From the NCBI GenBank assembly GCA_963965975.1, contig OZ014412.1:4528501-4592500 (forward strand): a DNA stretch of 64,000 bases, in the 5' to 3' direction. This document shows, piece by piece, positions 34,536 through 45,996 of the stretch (positions are counted from its first letter, which is position 1; each line of letters opens with the position of its first letter). A program made the translations under genes and the position numbers. The stretch is from Xestospongia bergquistia (taxonomy: Eukaryota; Porifera; Demospongiae; Haplosclerida; Petrosiidae). The notes under the pieces are model-generated. The model was not told where the DNA came from. It saw only the letters and a list, made by a program, of their open reading frames with translations, and did no database searches.

Positions 34536-34706
34536 ATAACAGAAGACAACTATAATAACCATACTTTATTAACTTAATTATAACTAGTGACACAAACTTT
34601 GAAATGACCTAAAATTATTATTAAATATATCAAAACCACTAAAATTTATTAAATATATCAAAAACAGAGATGTAAAACTACAGGTTAAATAAACCATAGT
34701 ACTGTC

Positions 34707-36956
34707 TCAAAACACTACTAGTCTGTTATTTGATCCATCACAAACATACAAATATCCTTCTCTGTCAAATGTTATCCGAACTGGATCATAAAACCCAAAT
34801 ATATCACTGCTACCACATCGTCCAAAAGAACGTATAAATTGGCCATCAATAGTGAAGATAGAGATACGATGATTATCACCTTGCTCTGTAACGTAGATTA
34901 GATTGTTATCATCTATAATAATCCCTTCAAGATAATCAAGTTGTCCAACACCAGATCCTTTGGTGCCAAATTGAGACAAAAAGTGTCCCTGAGGGGTGAA
35001 TATCTGGATACGATGATTCCCACAATCAGTCACATACACGAACCCTCGTCTGTCAATAGCAACATCTACTGGGTTATAAAACTGTCCTTTAGCTGATCCA
35101 CAAGTACCAAATGTGTGGGAGAAAGTTAGATCAGGATTTAAAACTTGTATACGATGATTTTGACGGTCAGCAACATAAATTTGTCCAGTTATAGGAGAAA
35201 TAGTTGTGGAGCAAGGGTCATCAAATTCTAGTGGTCCATTACCTTGTTTACCAACTGATGTAACACATTTCCCATTCATTGATATCTTCTGGATCTTGTG
35301 CTCATCAGCAACAAGAATGAAATTGTCTGGAGTAATTGCTACACCACCAGGATAAGAGATATCTTCAAAAAATGATTTCACTTTCTTACCATCTCTATCC
35401 AGTACTGTGACACAGTTACTACTATTCTCACTTACAATAATATGTCCATCATCAGTCACAGCAACTCCAAAGGGTCCATTAAGTTCAGGTATAGTACGGA
35501 CTGGAGTGATGTTATCAAGGTAAGGATTAAAAGGGATCACTAGTGAGGTACTACCAACTTGGACATCATTAACTTTGACATTAACTTGATGACAACCTCG
35601 AATTACAGGACTACAATGAATTGTATACACTCCAGGATGAGTGGTGGTAGTTACTGTAGCTGTGATGGGTGTAGTTGTATCAACTGGTACTACACTACAA
35701 CTGAGTGATGATAGAGGAACAGTAAGAAGACTGGAATCAGAAAATTGGATAGATAGTGGAAATGATGCTGTCTTCTTTATAGTTGTAATGTGTTGACGAT
35801 CAATCTTCTTGATTTTACACTTTTGTAGAACAGTAGGTGAGAAGAACACAATATCTCCAATATGATGTAGTGTATCAACAATGTTGCTGTCTTTCTTAAA
35901 CTGAAAATCAGCTTTCTCTTTAGGACTAAACTCTTCAATGATAACCTGTTCAGTCATATGACTCATACGATCCATCATTTGTTTTGTAGATGTCATCACT
36001 TCTTGAGAACTGCCTATCTCAAGACTCTGTCTCACAAAGTCCTGACAATCTTTCAACTGACTCAATTTTTTTTCAGCTGATTTCTTCTGCTCTGATAACA
36101 CCTGTAGTTTACTACAAGTAACTGTGTCTACCTCTCTAGTCAGCTGTCTCTCAGATTGACGAAGGACATCAATCATTTCTTCCACCATGACATGTATCTC
36201 CTCTTTGACAACTTCTCCTTGTTCTCTGATCTCATTCTCTCTTTCTATGAGTGTAGTTAGGACATCAATAATAGAAGTGACCTTATCACTAACTGACTTC
36301 AGACTTAATTCTAGTTTTTGACAAAAATTATGATAGCAGTCAGAGACTAAGTCATAATTATGATCTTTATGAATACGAACGATACAATCATGACATATGA
36401 GCTCTCCACATGTTCTACAAAAGATCTTTAATCGCTTATTATGAATGAAACACTTTATCTTCTCCTTCTCAGGAAGCAGTTGGTATGCAGAAGCTGCTAC
36501 ATCATTAAGACTTACAATCTTATGATTAACTATGGCAGTAAATTTCTTGTGAACATCAATACATTTTAAGCAGAGAAACTTAGCACATTCTTTACAGTAA
36601 CCTGTGGCATTAGTTGTAGTACAGTTATCACAGGTTACCTGTTGATGTCCTGACACTTTTGTCACTAGTTTGTAGACCTCCTTGAGGTTGTTAATATGGA
36701 AAGCTGCAGGAAAGTCTTCTGCTCCTCCTGGTAGAGGTAACTGGGTACAATGATGACAAGTAGGACAAGAGATGAAGTAGTTATCTCCTTGAAGATCTGG
36801 CCGTAGATCCTCTAAACATTGGTGACAGAAAGAATGGAGACATGGTAAGGTCTTTGGGTTAGTATAGATGTCAAGACATATAGCACAGGTGAGCTGTTCC
36901 TTTAGTTCTCTGAGATCTGTAGAGGATGACATACTGAGTACTGCTTTCTCCCCCAA
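34707..36956 (-). CDS. TRIM-NHL protein, copy 6
   Basis: Intronless, 749 aa, starting MGEKAVLS. RING is complete ([25 protein letters not shown]), as are B-box 1 ([13 protein letters not shown]) and B-box 2 (CRTCGELICHDC). The coiled coil, filamin and six NHL repeats are intact, and the C-terminus is NNRLVVF. The NHL half is closest to copies 5 and 7, while the 5' flank matches that of copy 8, with a CArG-like box at 37059. The gene therefore looks like a recombinant of two subfamilies. Its 3' neighbour is the duplicated dynein tail, in the same convergent arrangement as copy 5 with the real dynein gene. Confidence 0.9.
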   Translation of the reverse strand: MGEKAVLSMSSSTDLRELKEQLTCAICLDIYTNPKTLPCLHSFCHQCLEDLRPDLQGDNYFISCPTCHHCTQLPLPGGAEDFPAAFHINNLKEVYKLVTKVSGHQQVTCDNCTTTNATGYCKECAKFLCLKCIDVHKKFTAIVNHKIVSLNDVAASAYQLLPEKEKIKCFIHNKRLKIFCRTCGELICHDCIVRIHKDHNYDLVSDCYHNFCQKLELSLKSVSDKVTSIIDVLTTLIERENEIREQGEVVKEEIHVMVEEMIDVLRQSERQLTREVDTVTCSKLQVLSEQKKSAEKKLSQLKDCQDFVRQSLEIGSSQEVMTSTKQMMDRMSHMTEQVIIEEFSPKEKADFQFKKDSNIVDTLHHIGDIVFFSPTVLQKCKIKKIDRQHITTIKKTASFPLSIQFSDSSLLTVPLSSLSCSVVPVDTTTPITATVTTTTHPGVYTIHCSPVIRGCHQVNVKVNDVQVGSTSLVIPFNPYLDNITPVRTIPELNGPFGVAVTDDGHIIVSENSSNCVTVLDRDGKKVKSFFEDISYPGGVAITPDNFILVADEHKIQKISMNGKCVTSVGKQGNGPLEFDDPCSTTISPITGQIYVADRQNHRIQVLNPDLTFSHTFGTCGSAKGQFYNPVDVAIDRRGFVYVTDCGNHRIQIFTPQGHFLSQFGTKGSGVGQLDYLEGIIIDDNNLIYVTEQGDNHRISIFTIDGQFIRSFGRCGSSDIFGFYDPVRITFDREGYLYVCDGSNNRLVVF

Positions 36957-37391
36957 TGGAATCTATAGAAATTATAAAGAATACAAACAGGCAGTTTTTT
37001 GCAAGGTTTTGTGATACACCAATAAGAGATAAGGTAGGTTACACCACCCCTTTTGTGACCATATAAGGAAGCATTATTATTTATTCATCACATGACTTTT
37101 AGTTTTATTGTTAATGATTTGAAGATTTAGTATGTTATCATAATAAATGAGCTGTTCCCAATCTATCATGTTTCAAAGTAAATAATTCTCTCTCATTGAA
37201 ATATTAATGAACAATAAGAACTACGAGATACAATAGCGAATAAATAATACATTATATAGTACATTCAAACTACTTGTTACGATATAACACAAATAATGAA
37301 CTAAATAATATACAATATAACCTTAAATTATTATTAAATATATCAAAAACAGAGATGTAAAGCTACAGGTTAAATTAACCATAATACTATC
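36957..37391. other. Spacer between TRIM copies 6 and 7
   Basis: The right-hand part (37180-37391) is the 3' flank of copy 7, partly shared with the flanks at 31067-31134 and 47290-47400. The left part is the copy 6 promoter region, including the CArG-like box at 37059. No other gene seen. Confidence 0.6.
37059..37068 (-). promoter_or_regulatory. CCATATAAGG box upstream of TRIM copy 6
   Basis: The same CC(A/T)6GG 10-mer as at copies 1, 8 and 9, here 103 bp before the ATG and preceded by CCCCTTTTGTGA as at copy 8. Confidence 0.45.
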
Positions 37392-39639
37392 TCAGTACAC
37401 TACTAGTCTGTTATTTGAACTATCACAAACATACAAATATCCTTCTCTGTCAAATGTTAGCTGGCAAAGATCATTAAACTCAAATATATCACTGCTACCA
37501 CGTCGTCCAAAAGAACGTAAAAATTGGCCATCAATAGTGAAGATAGAGATACGATGATTATCACCTTGCTCTGTAACATAGATTAGATTGTTATCATCTA
37601 TTATAATCCCTTCAGGATAATCAAGTTGTCCAATACCAGATCCTTTGGTGCCAAATTGAGACAAATATTGTCCCTCAGGAGTGAATATCTGGATACGATG
37701 ATTCCAACAATCAGTCACATACACTAACCCACGTCTGTCGATAGCAACATCTCTTGGATAATTAAACTGTCCCCTACCTGATCCTTTTGTACCAAATGTG
37801 TGAGAGCAAGTTAGATCAGGTTTTAACACTTGTACACGATGGTTTCCACGATCAGCAACATAAATATGTCCAGTTATAGGAGAAATAGTTGTGGAGCAAG
37901 GGTCATCAAATTCCAGTGGTTCACTACCTTGTTTACCAACTGACTAATACACTCCCCATCCATGGATAGCTTCTGAATCTTGTGCTCATCAGCAACAAGA
38001 ATGAAGTTGTCTGGAGTAATGGCTACACCAGCAGGACAAAAAATATTCTGACAAAATGATTTCACTTTCTTTCTGTCTCTATCCAGTACTGTGACACAGT
38101 TACTACCATTCTCACTTACTATAATATGTCCATCATCAGTCACAGCAACTCCAAAGGGTATGTTAAATTCAGGTATAGTGTGTATTGGAGTGATTTTATT
38201 GAAGTATGGATTAAAAGGGATCACTAGTAAGGTATTATCAACTTGGATATTGGTGACTTGAACATTATTTGATGGCAACCATTAGTTATAGGACTACAAT
38301 GTATTGTATACTCTCCAGGATGAGCAGTGGTAGTGACTGTAGCTGTGGTGGGTGTAGTTGTACCAACTGGTACTACACTACAACTGAGTGATGATAGAGG
38401 AACAGTAAGAAGACTGGAATCAGAAAATTGGATAGATAATGGAAATGATACTGTCTTCTTTATAGTCGTAACCTGTTGATGATCAATCTTCTTGACTTTA
38501 CACTTTTGTAGAACAGTAGGTGAAAAGAACACAATATCTCCAATATGATGTAATGTATCAACAATGTTGCTGTCTTTCTTAAAGTGGAGATTAGCTTTCT
38601 CTCTAGGATTAAACTCTTCAATGTTAACCTGTTCAGTCATATGACTCATACGCTCCATCATTTGTTTTGTAGATGTCACAACTTCTTGAGGAATGCCTAT
38701 CTTAAGACTCTGTTCCATAAATTCCTGACAATCTTTTAATTGGCTTAGTTTGTTTTCAGCTGATTTCTTCTGTTCTGATAACACCTGTAGTTTATTGTCA
38801 GTGACTGTGTCTACCTCTCTAGTCAGATGTCTCTCAGACTGACGAAGGACATCAATCATTTCTTCCACCATAACATGTATCTCCTCTTTGACAGCTTCTC
38901 CTTGCTCTCTGATTTCATTCTCTCTGTCTGTAAGAGCAGTTAGAACATCAGTAATAGCAGTGACTTGTTCACTAACTGACTTCAGACTTGTTTCCAAATT
39001 TTGACAATATTTTGGATAGCAGTCAGAGACTAAGTCATAATCATGATCTCTATGAATATGTACAATACAGTCATGACAAATGAGCTCTTCACATGTTCTA
39101 CAAAAGATCTCCAAAGGCTTATTATGATTAGAACATTTTTTCCTCAGTTTCTCAGGAACCAGTTTAGAAGCAGAGGTTATTACTTCATCAAGACTTGTTA
39201 TTTTATGATCAATAACAGCAGTAAATTTTTGGTGACTATCAATACATTCTTGACAGAGAAACTTAGCACATTCTTTACAGTAACCCGTGGCATTAATTGC
39301 AGTACAGTTATCACAGGATACTTGTTGATGTCCTGACACTTTTGTCATTAGATTGTAGACCTCCTTGAGGTTGTTAATAAGGAAAGCTGCAGGAAAGTCT
39401 GCAACTCCTATTGGTTGAGGTAACTGGGTACAATGTCGACAAGTGGGACAAGAGATGAAATAGTTATCTCCTTGAGGATCCAATGGTAGACCCTCCAGAC
39501 ATTGTTGACAGAAAGAATGGAGACATGGTAAGGTCTTAGGGTTAGTATAGATATCAAGACATATAGCACATGTGAGCTGTTCCTCTAGTTTCTTGAGAGC
39601 TATAGAGGAGGAAGTACTAGATCCTGCCTTCTTTGTCAT
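37392..39639 (-). pseudogene. TRIM-NHL copy 7, broken by two single-base deletions
   Basis: The gene starts MTKKAGSS at 39639 and runs with intact RING, both B-boxes, coiled coil and most of the filamin domain. One A is missing near 38265-38268, at the end of the filamin domain, compared with copy 5, which puts the reading frame out. A second base is missing near 37943-37947 in NHL repeat 2, after which the reading continues normally to NNRLVVY. The part between reads well in another frame. The rest of the sequence is barely decayed, so inactivation is recent, or one or both indels are assembly errors. It is closest to copy 5 and shares its 5' and 3' flanks. A truncated RING/B-box/coiled-coil protein could still be made. 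Confidence 0.85.
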
Positions 39640-40992
39640 AATAGGATATAGTAAGAATATAAAGAAATTAAAAGAATTCAAAGGATTGTTTGTTGCAGAG
39701 CTGTGTGATTCACCAAAGAGTTAAAAAAGTTGTTACACCCCCCCCCTCCCTCTTATATGCAGGAAGGAATGAACGAATTGTTCCAGGCTTGCCTACTCCG
39801 TTTTTGTCTGCTAATTAATTCATGATGCGCTTTGTCTAATTATTATTCATTGTTTATTGGCCAATTTGAAAATGGTGGTAAGTACTATTAGTCGGAGGGT
39901 ATCTAAATTTTAACCCCTTCCTTTAAGTTTTTCTCTCAGAAGTTACACGCTGTGGATTGATAGAGTGTTTAGGTAATTTGTTGTAACATAAAAATAGACA
40001 ATGATACTTTACATTAGTAATATGAAATTAACACAATAAAACAAATATTTTGACATAAGCAGACAACTATACTATTTAGCGCCACGTTAAAGTATGGTGT
40101 TTCTTTACAGGCTACCTAGACAATTAAAAATATAAATAATGTAAATATTAATTGCACCTAAAAGAATAAAAAAATCTATGTTAGTGCTCAGATATTATGA
40201 CTTCAATCATAATGATACTGATGTATCTTAAATATCATGTCTTTAATTTTTATTAGATTCTCAATATTAGGATTTCAAAAGATCTATTAAACCAGTCAAA
40301 CCAATTAAAAAATTATATGAAAAAATTTATACTAATAATATTTTATAATATTTTTCTTTGTCAGTTTTATGTTTGTAATATTAATTGCATATTCTGTATA
40401 TACCATACAACTTAAGCCAATTCATGAAATCTTTTACTGACACTGTCTGACAGGTAGTTTCCCAGTAGTTTTAAATAAATAAATAATCCCTGTATGTTGC
40501 CCAAATGTCTGACTCTGTTTACACAGAACTAAATGCACAAAATAATCTAAATTTATTTAAAAATCTTTTTATATGTACTGCAGATTTTGTCTTCAAGCTC
40601 TTGTGGGGCACGCTATGACGCTTATGAACGTTCACTATGAATATGATTACTAGCACAATGAATCAAATTAAAATTATACTTTTAAGGGCCAAGAATAAAA
40701 ATAGTCCTACTTAAGCAAACTATAACAACACTACTAATTATAATAATTTTTATCATATTTTAATTTTATAGGGGGTTAAAAAATAAAAATCATTACCTAA
40801 ACACTCTTCTTTGTTATCTTTTGCTCCTTCTATCTAAATTTATAACAGCTCCTTTAGTTCCTGCACAAACTCTTTATGTTCCACATAATTCAACATTAAT
40901 TGAACATGCATTAACATAAACGTAAGCAGCCATCATCATTAGGCTAGTGGGAAAAAAATAGAAAAGAAAATACACTAACATTTTCTCATTAG
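39640..40992. other. Intergenic spacer with a 1 kb segment duplicated at 46120-47250
   Basis: After the copy 7 promoter region (with a C-rich run near 39738), bases of about 39890-40915 match about 46120-47250 over most of their length with small indels. Landmarks include TTACACGYTGTGGATTGATA and GGGGCACGCTATGACGCTTA. No coding sequence is recognised in either copy. The similarity stops near 40915, just before the acceptor of the first MRE11 exon. Confidence 0.75.
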
Positions 40993-43411
40993 CTCGACAA
41001 GATAATCCAAATGGGAAACAAGAATTTGATGACTTAGAAGGAATTAATGATGAACAAGGAGAACATCAAAGTATTGCCTCATTATTAAAAGAGACTTTAC
41101 ATCAAAACAAACTGGCATTGTTATCTGAAAAGAACTTAGTTGAGGCTGTTCAGGACTTTGTAGACAAAAATGAGAAAGAAGCAATAGCTGAGTAAGTTTG
41201 GATGAATGGACAGACAGATGGATGGATGAATGGATGGATAGACAGAGAGATGGATAAACAAATCATTAAATGGATGGATGGTTGACAAAGGATAGATGGA
41301 CATTATTTTCTGTTAGTTTTGTCAAATATTCTCTTCAACAAACTCAAGACTATTTAAAATCGGACACTTTCCCTGAGGCAGAATTAGATGAGAAAGTAAA
41401 TGGCTAAACAGGATGACATCACTTGTGTTACTATTTATAGATTGATCAAAAAAGAGATGAAATCATGAGAAGACAAGAGCAGGCTACAACCGAAGTCAGT
41501 ATCCCAATAATTTCCAAAAATTTACTGGCGTGTCCTAACTAGCTTGTAACTACTGTTAGAGCTTCTCGTCCAGGGAACGAAAGATTTACTGATGAAAGTG
41601 ATAAAGAAAATGGAGGAAGTGATGATGAATCCACATCTACTGCAGAAAGGGGTACAAGAGGACGGAGGAGAGGACGTGGTCAAGGTGGAACAGGAAAAAC
41701 CACAAGAGGTGGAATAGGAAGCCAAGGTGGAAGAGGAAGTCGAGGTGGGAGAGGTACAACTACTCAAAAGTCACAGACAGGTTCTCATAAGCATGTAATA
41801 GTCATGTGATAGTCACATGTTATTATTTTTATAGGTACTACATTACTATCAAATACAGACACATTAAGACCAGCTGTTATCAAAAAAACAGTTAGTTGCT
41901 ATTCATGTATTATGAATGAATAGATTGAACTCTCTAGGCACCTAAAAGAACTACAACCAAGTCACCCATTGTATATCAGGTACAATGTAACTAGTAAAAC
42001 CAGTTTGACTGGTTTATTATATACATGTACATTACATTTTAGGATGATAATGACTCAGATGATTTGTCATCACATATATCAAGAAAGAGAGGAAGGTAAA
42101 GATATTAACATTTAATATACTACACACTACATACCATCACTGCATTATACAGTACTTAGTATTGCTATGTGTACATGTACTTACTATCACTACATGTACA
42201 TGTACTTACCATCACTACATGTACATGTACTTACCATCACTACATGTACATAGGCTTGGGTGGTATACCAGTATTTAGTTGTATCATAGCATGATTTTTA
42301 AACTGTAGCGGTATCATATGGATTTTTTTAACTATAGAAAAATCGAAATATCGCGTTACCATATACGGTATTCATTGTGCCACGTGTACGAACCTGCACC
42401 TGTCAATTGTTTGGATGAAGAGAACAATCTAGGGATTTGGTGCCTAAACTTGGAACAAAAAGCCCTGTTTGGAATTATTTTGGGCTAGAAAAAGGTAGAG
42501 ATGGGAAACCCGTTGACGATACGAAAAACATTGGGAAGTTTATTCAAAGACCAAGAGTGTAACAGTGAGCCCCCCTCTGTATCCCCTCAGCAACAGGTAA
42601 ATGCTGAGCTGTAAAAATATCTTGACACTGTAAAACTTGATTTTGAATAAGATCCGCTTGTATGGTGGAAGCTTAACGCTTCAAAGTATCCTAACCTGAA
42701 GAAATTGGCTCAAAAGTATTTCACTGTTTGTGCTACTAGTGCTGCCTCTGAGCGTATTTTCAGTGCCTCTGGACGGATTGTGACTCCTGCCCGAGCTAGA
42801 CTTAATCCAGACAAAGTTAATATGCTTACATTTCTCTCTAAAAACTTGAAGTGACTGTACCTGTTGACTTCTTATTGTATCACTTATTCTAGCGGTCTAG
42901 CCTTGTAAATGTATGATAGACTGTCAATGTAGTAACCATGTGTTTGAGTTCAGTGTTGTTGTTTTTTTAATTTCTCAAAAATTAGTAGGTATTTAGTTAT
43001 ATCACAATATATTTGTTGAAAATACCGTGGTACTATATTGCTCAATACCGCCCAAGCCTACATGTACATGTACTTACCATTGCTACATGTACATGTACTA
43101 CACTTACTCAGACTCTGATACTCTTGAGTAGATTACAATCATCATAATTATGTAATTAATAATATCAGCTGACACATTCCTATGAGTGTTGTCATAGTAA
43201 CTCATTTTATGTTTTTATTGTATTTTATTACTTTAGATTCAGAGGCAGCAGTAGTAACACTGTTGATGTAAGTTTTATCTCTCTCCCTTTACTGACATGT
43301 CCAACTCTCTCTCTCTTAATATACCAGTTAACACAAGATGATGACAGCGATGAAGATGATGACAACCCATTTGAATTTTCCACTTCCCCAGTCTCCAAGA
43401 GACGGAAATAA
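40993..43411 (+). CDS. MRE11: MRE11 C-terminal part, nine exons, 5' end absent
   Basis: The exons are 40993-41191, 41317-41395, 41441-41494, 41543-41780, 41835-41890, 41938-41979, 42043-42095, 43237-43267 and 43328-43411. They read through as the end of the MRE11 double-strand-break nuclease. The LSEKNLVEAVQDFVDKNEKE and FVKYSLQQTQDYLK segments match the conserved region after the capping domain. A glycine-arginine-rich tract (RGRRRGRGQ, GGRGSRGGRG) and an acidic SDEDDDNPFEF tail follow. The first exon begins after an acceptor in mid-frame. No exon for the phosphoesterase domain is visible upstream, where TRIM copies and repeats lie. It is either a 3' duplicate fragment or the end of a gene disrupted by array growth or assembly. 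Confidence 0.85.
42150..43105. repeat. 25-bp minisatellite split by a transposon
   Basis: Units of about 25 bp (CATCACTACATGTACATGTACTTAC type) repeat from about 42150 to 42250. They resume at 43061-43100 on the far side of the hAT element. The array lies in the MRE11 intron between the seventh and eighth visible exons. Confidence 0.8.
42251..43060 (+). mobile_element. Internally deleted hAT transposon (ZBED type)
   Basis: The element is 810 bp, with terminal inverted repeats TAGGCTTGGGTGGTAT and, reversed at the right end, TAGGCTTGGGCGGTAT. An 8-bp CATGTACA sits on both sides as the expected hAT target duplication. Because the target is a CATGTACA-rich minisatellite, that match alone is weak. 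Inside, on the plus strand near 42440-42561, is the start of a BED finger region (SPVWNYFGLEKGRDGKP) ending in a stop. Near 42651-42854 is the hAT dimerisation end (SAASERIFSASGRIVTPAR). The catalytic middle is missing, so it is non-autonomous. Confidence 0.88.
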
Positions 43412-43616
43412 ATACCCTGACTTTCTTTTAAATTAAGATACCATAATACCCAATATCATATTCTGTACATGTACACATTATGTATACACTATTGTGTAGT
43501 TGCTTAGCAAAAGTATTCCTGTCCCAAGAATATTTAAACAAAACGAATAGTGTTACCAAAACAAATGTAAACCAAAAATTAAGTCATATTAATTATTGTT
43601 ATTATTGTATAAACAA

Positions 43617-45881
43617 TCAATATACTACTAATGTACCATTTGTCCTGTCACAAACATACAAATATCCTTTATTATCAAATGCTATTCCATTTGGAGCATT
43701 GAACTGACCCACACTGCTACCACGTCCTCCAAAAGAACGTACAAACTGACCATCAGTAGTGAAGATGGAGATATGATGATTATCTTCCTCGGTAATGTAA
43801 AGTAATTTGTTATTTATAGAAATCCCTACTGGTTGACCAAGTTGTCGAGGACTTGATCCTTTAGTACCAAACTGAGACAAAAACTGTCCTTCAGGAGTGA
43901 ACACTTGGATACGACCATTAGAGTGATCAGTCACATACACTAACCCTTGGTTGTCAATAGCAACGTCTTTTGCATGATTCAATTGTCCCTTAGCTGATCC
44001 TAAAGTACCAAATGTGTGGGAGAAAGTTAGGTCAGGATTTAAGACTTGTATGCAACTGTTTCCAGAATCTGCGATATAAATATGTCCAGTTAGTGGAGAA
44101 ATGGTGATACCATGTGGGTAATAAAATTCCAGTAGTCCACTACCTTGTTTACCAACTGATTTAATACATTTCCCATCCATAGATATCTTCTGGATCTTGT
44201 GTTTATCAGCAACAAGAATGAAGTTGTCAGGAGTAATGGCTACACCAAGAGGACAAGAGAAATTGGCATATCCACTTTCTTTAGTTTTCTGACTAAAAGA
44301 TTTTACTTTCTTTCCTTCTCTATCCAGTATTTTAACACAGTTACCCTCCCACTCACTTACTATAATATGTCCATCATTAGTCATAGCAACTCCCCAGGGT
44401 CCTTTAAGTTCAGTTATAGTATGTACTGGAGTGACGTTATTAAGGTAAGGATTAAAAGGGATCACAATTGAGGTGCCATTAAGTTGTACATCATTAACTC
44501 TGACATTAACTTGATGACAACCATTAGTTACAGGAGTACAATGTATTGTATAGACTCCAGGATGGGTGGTGGTAGTGATTGTAGCTGTGGTGGGTATAGC
44601 TGTACCAACTGGTACTACACTACAACTGAGTGATGATAGAGGAACAGTAAGAAGACTGGAATCAGAAAATTGGATAGATAATGGAAATGATACTGTCTTC
44701 TTTATAGTTGTAATGTGTTGACGATCTATCTTCTTGACTTTACACTGTTGTAGAACAGTAGGTGAGAAGAAAACAATATCTCCAATATGATGTAGTGTAT
44801 CAACAATGTTGCTGTCTTTCTTAAAATGGACATTAGCTTTCTCCTTAGAAGTAAACTTTCCAACATTAGCCTGTTGTGTCATATAACTCATACGCTCCAT
44901 CATTTGTTTTGTAGATCTCACCACATCTTGAGGACTGTCTATCTCAAGACTCTGTTCCACAAATTCCTGACAATCCTTCAGTTGGCTCAATCTCATTTCA
45001 GCTGATTTCTTCTGCTCTAATAACACCCGTAGTTTACTACCAGTGACTGTGTCCACCTCTCTAGTCAGCTGTCTCTCAGACTGACGAAGGACGCCAATCA
45101 TTTCTTCCACCATGACATGTATCTCCTCTTTGACAATTTTTCCTTGCTCTCTGATCTCATTCTCTCTTTTTGTGAGAGCAGTTAGGACATTAGTAACAGC
45201 AGTGACCTTATCACTAGCTGACTTAAGACTTTTTTTCAAATTTTGACAATATCTGGGATAGCAGTCAGAGACTAAGTCATAATCATGATCTCTATGAATA
45301 CGTACAGTACAGTTATGACAAATGAGCTCTTCACATGTTCCACAAAAAATCTCCAAAGGCTTATTGTGAGTTGAACACTTTATCTCTTGCTTTTGAGGGA
45401 GCAATTTAGAAGCGGAGGTTGCTACATCATCAAGACTTGTTATCTTATGATCAGCAATGGGAGCCCAATTGTTGTGAACATCAATACATTTTTGACAAAG
45501 AAACTTGGCACATTCTTTACAGTAACCTGTGGCATTAGTTGTAGTACAGTTATCACAGGCTACCTGTTGATGTCCTGATACTTTTGTCATTAGATTGTAG
45601 ACCTCCTTGAGGTTGTTAATATGGAAAGCTGTAGGAAAGTCAGCTGCTCCTGTTGGTTGAGGTAACTGGGTATGATGACGACAAGTGGGACAAGAGATGA
45701 AGTAGTTACCTTCTTGAGGATTCAATGGTAGAGTCTCCAGACATTGTTGACAGAAAGAATGGAGACATGTTAAGGTCTTAGGGTTAGTATAGATGTCAAG
45801 ACATACAGCACAGGTGAGCTGTTCCTCTAGTTTCTTGAGAGCTGCAGAGGAGGATGTACTGTGTACTGCTTTCTCTGCCAT
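43617..45881 (-). CDS. TRIM-NHL protein, copy 8
   Basis: Intronless, 754 aa, starting MAEKAVHS. RING ligands are complete ([25 protein letters not shown]), as are both B-boxes ([25 protein letters not shown]). The first NHL repeat carries the WEGN loop also found in copy 1. The fourth is HSNGRIQ and the last NGTLVVY, so two repeats have lost the usual NHR or NNR motif. The stop codon lies 206 bp from the MRE11 stop and the two genes converge. Upstream is a CArG-like box at 45987. Confidence 0.9.
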   Translation of the reverse strand: MAEKAVHSTSSSAALKKLEEQLTCAVCLDIYTNPKTLTCLHSFCQQCLETLPLNPQEGNYFISCPTCRHHTQLPQPTGAADFPTAFHINNLKEVYNLMTKVSGHQQVACDNCTTTNATGYCKECAKFLCQKCIDVHNNWAPIADHKITSLDDVATSASKLLPQKQEIKCSTHNKPLEIFCGTCEELICHNCTVRIHRDHDYDLVSDCYPRYCQNLKKSLKSASDKVTAVTNVLTALTKRENEIREQGKIVKEEIHVMVEEMIGVLRQSERQLTREVDTVTGSKLRVLLEQKKSAEMRLSQLKDCQEFVEQSLEIDSPQDVVRSTKQMMERMSYMTQQANVGKFTSKEKANVHFKKDSNIVDTLHHIGDIVFFSPTVLQQCKVKKIDRQHITTIKKTVSFPLSIQFSDSSLLTVPLSSLSCSVVPVGTAIPTTATITTTTHPGVYTIHCTPVTNGCHQVNVRVNDVQLNGTSIVIPFNPYLNNVTPVHTITELKGPWGVAMTNDGHIIVSEWEGNCVKILDREGKKVKSFSQKTKESGYANFSCPLGVAITPDNFILVADKHKIQKISMDGKCIKSVGKQGSGLLEFYYPHGITISPLTGHIYIADSGNSCIQVLNPDLTFSHTFGTLGSAKGQLNHAKDVAIDNQGLVYVTDHSNGRIQVFTPEGQFLSQFGTKGSSPRQLGQPVGISINNKLLYITEEDNHHISIFTTDGQFVRSFGGRGSSVGQFNAPNGIAFDNKGYLYVCDRTNGTLVVY

Positions 45882-45986
45882 AAGAGGATATACTGAGATT
45901 ATAAAGAATACAAACAGGCAGTTTGTTGCATGGTTGTGTGATTCACCAAAAAGAGATAAGATAGGTTACACCACCCCCTTTTGTGA

Positions 45987-45996
45987 CCATATAAGG
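45987..45996 (-). promoter_or_regulatory. CCATATAAGG box upstream of TRIM copy 8
   Basis: Perfect CC(A/T)6GG 10-mer, 106 bp before the ATG, in the same context as at copy 6 (CACCCCCTTTTGTGA before it). Confidence 0.45.

Noticed and set aside
42110-42250. Short-unit array considered as a CRISPR
   Set aside because: The units are contiguous with no unique spacers, and the genome is animal. It is a 25-bp minisatellite.
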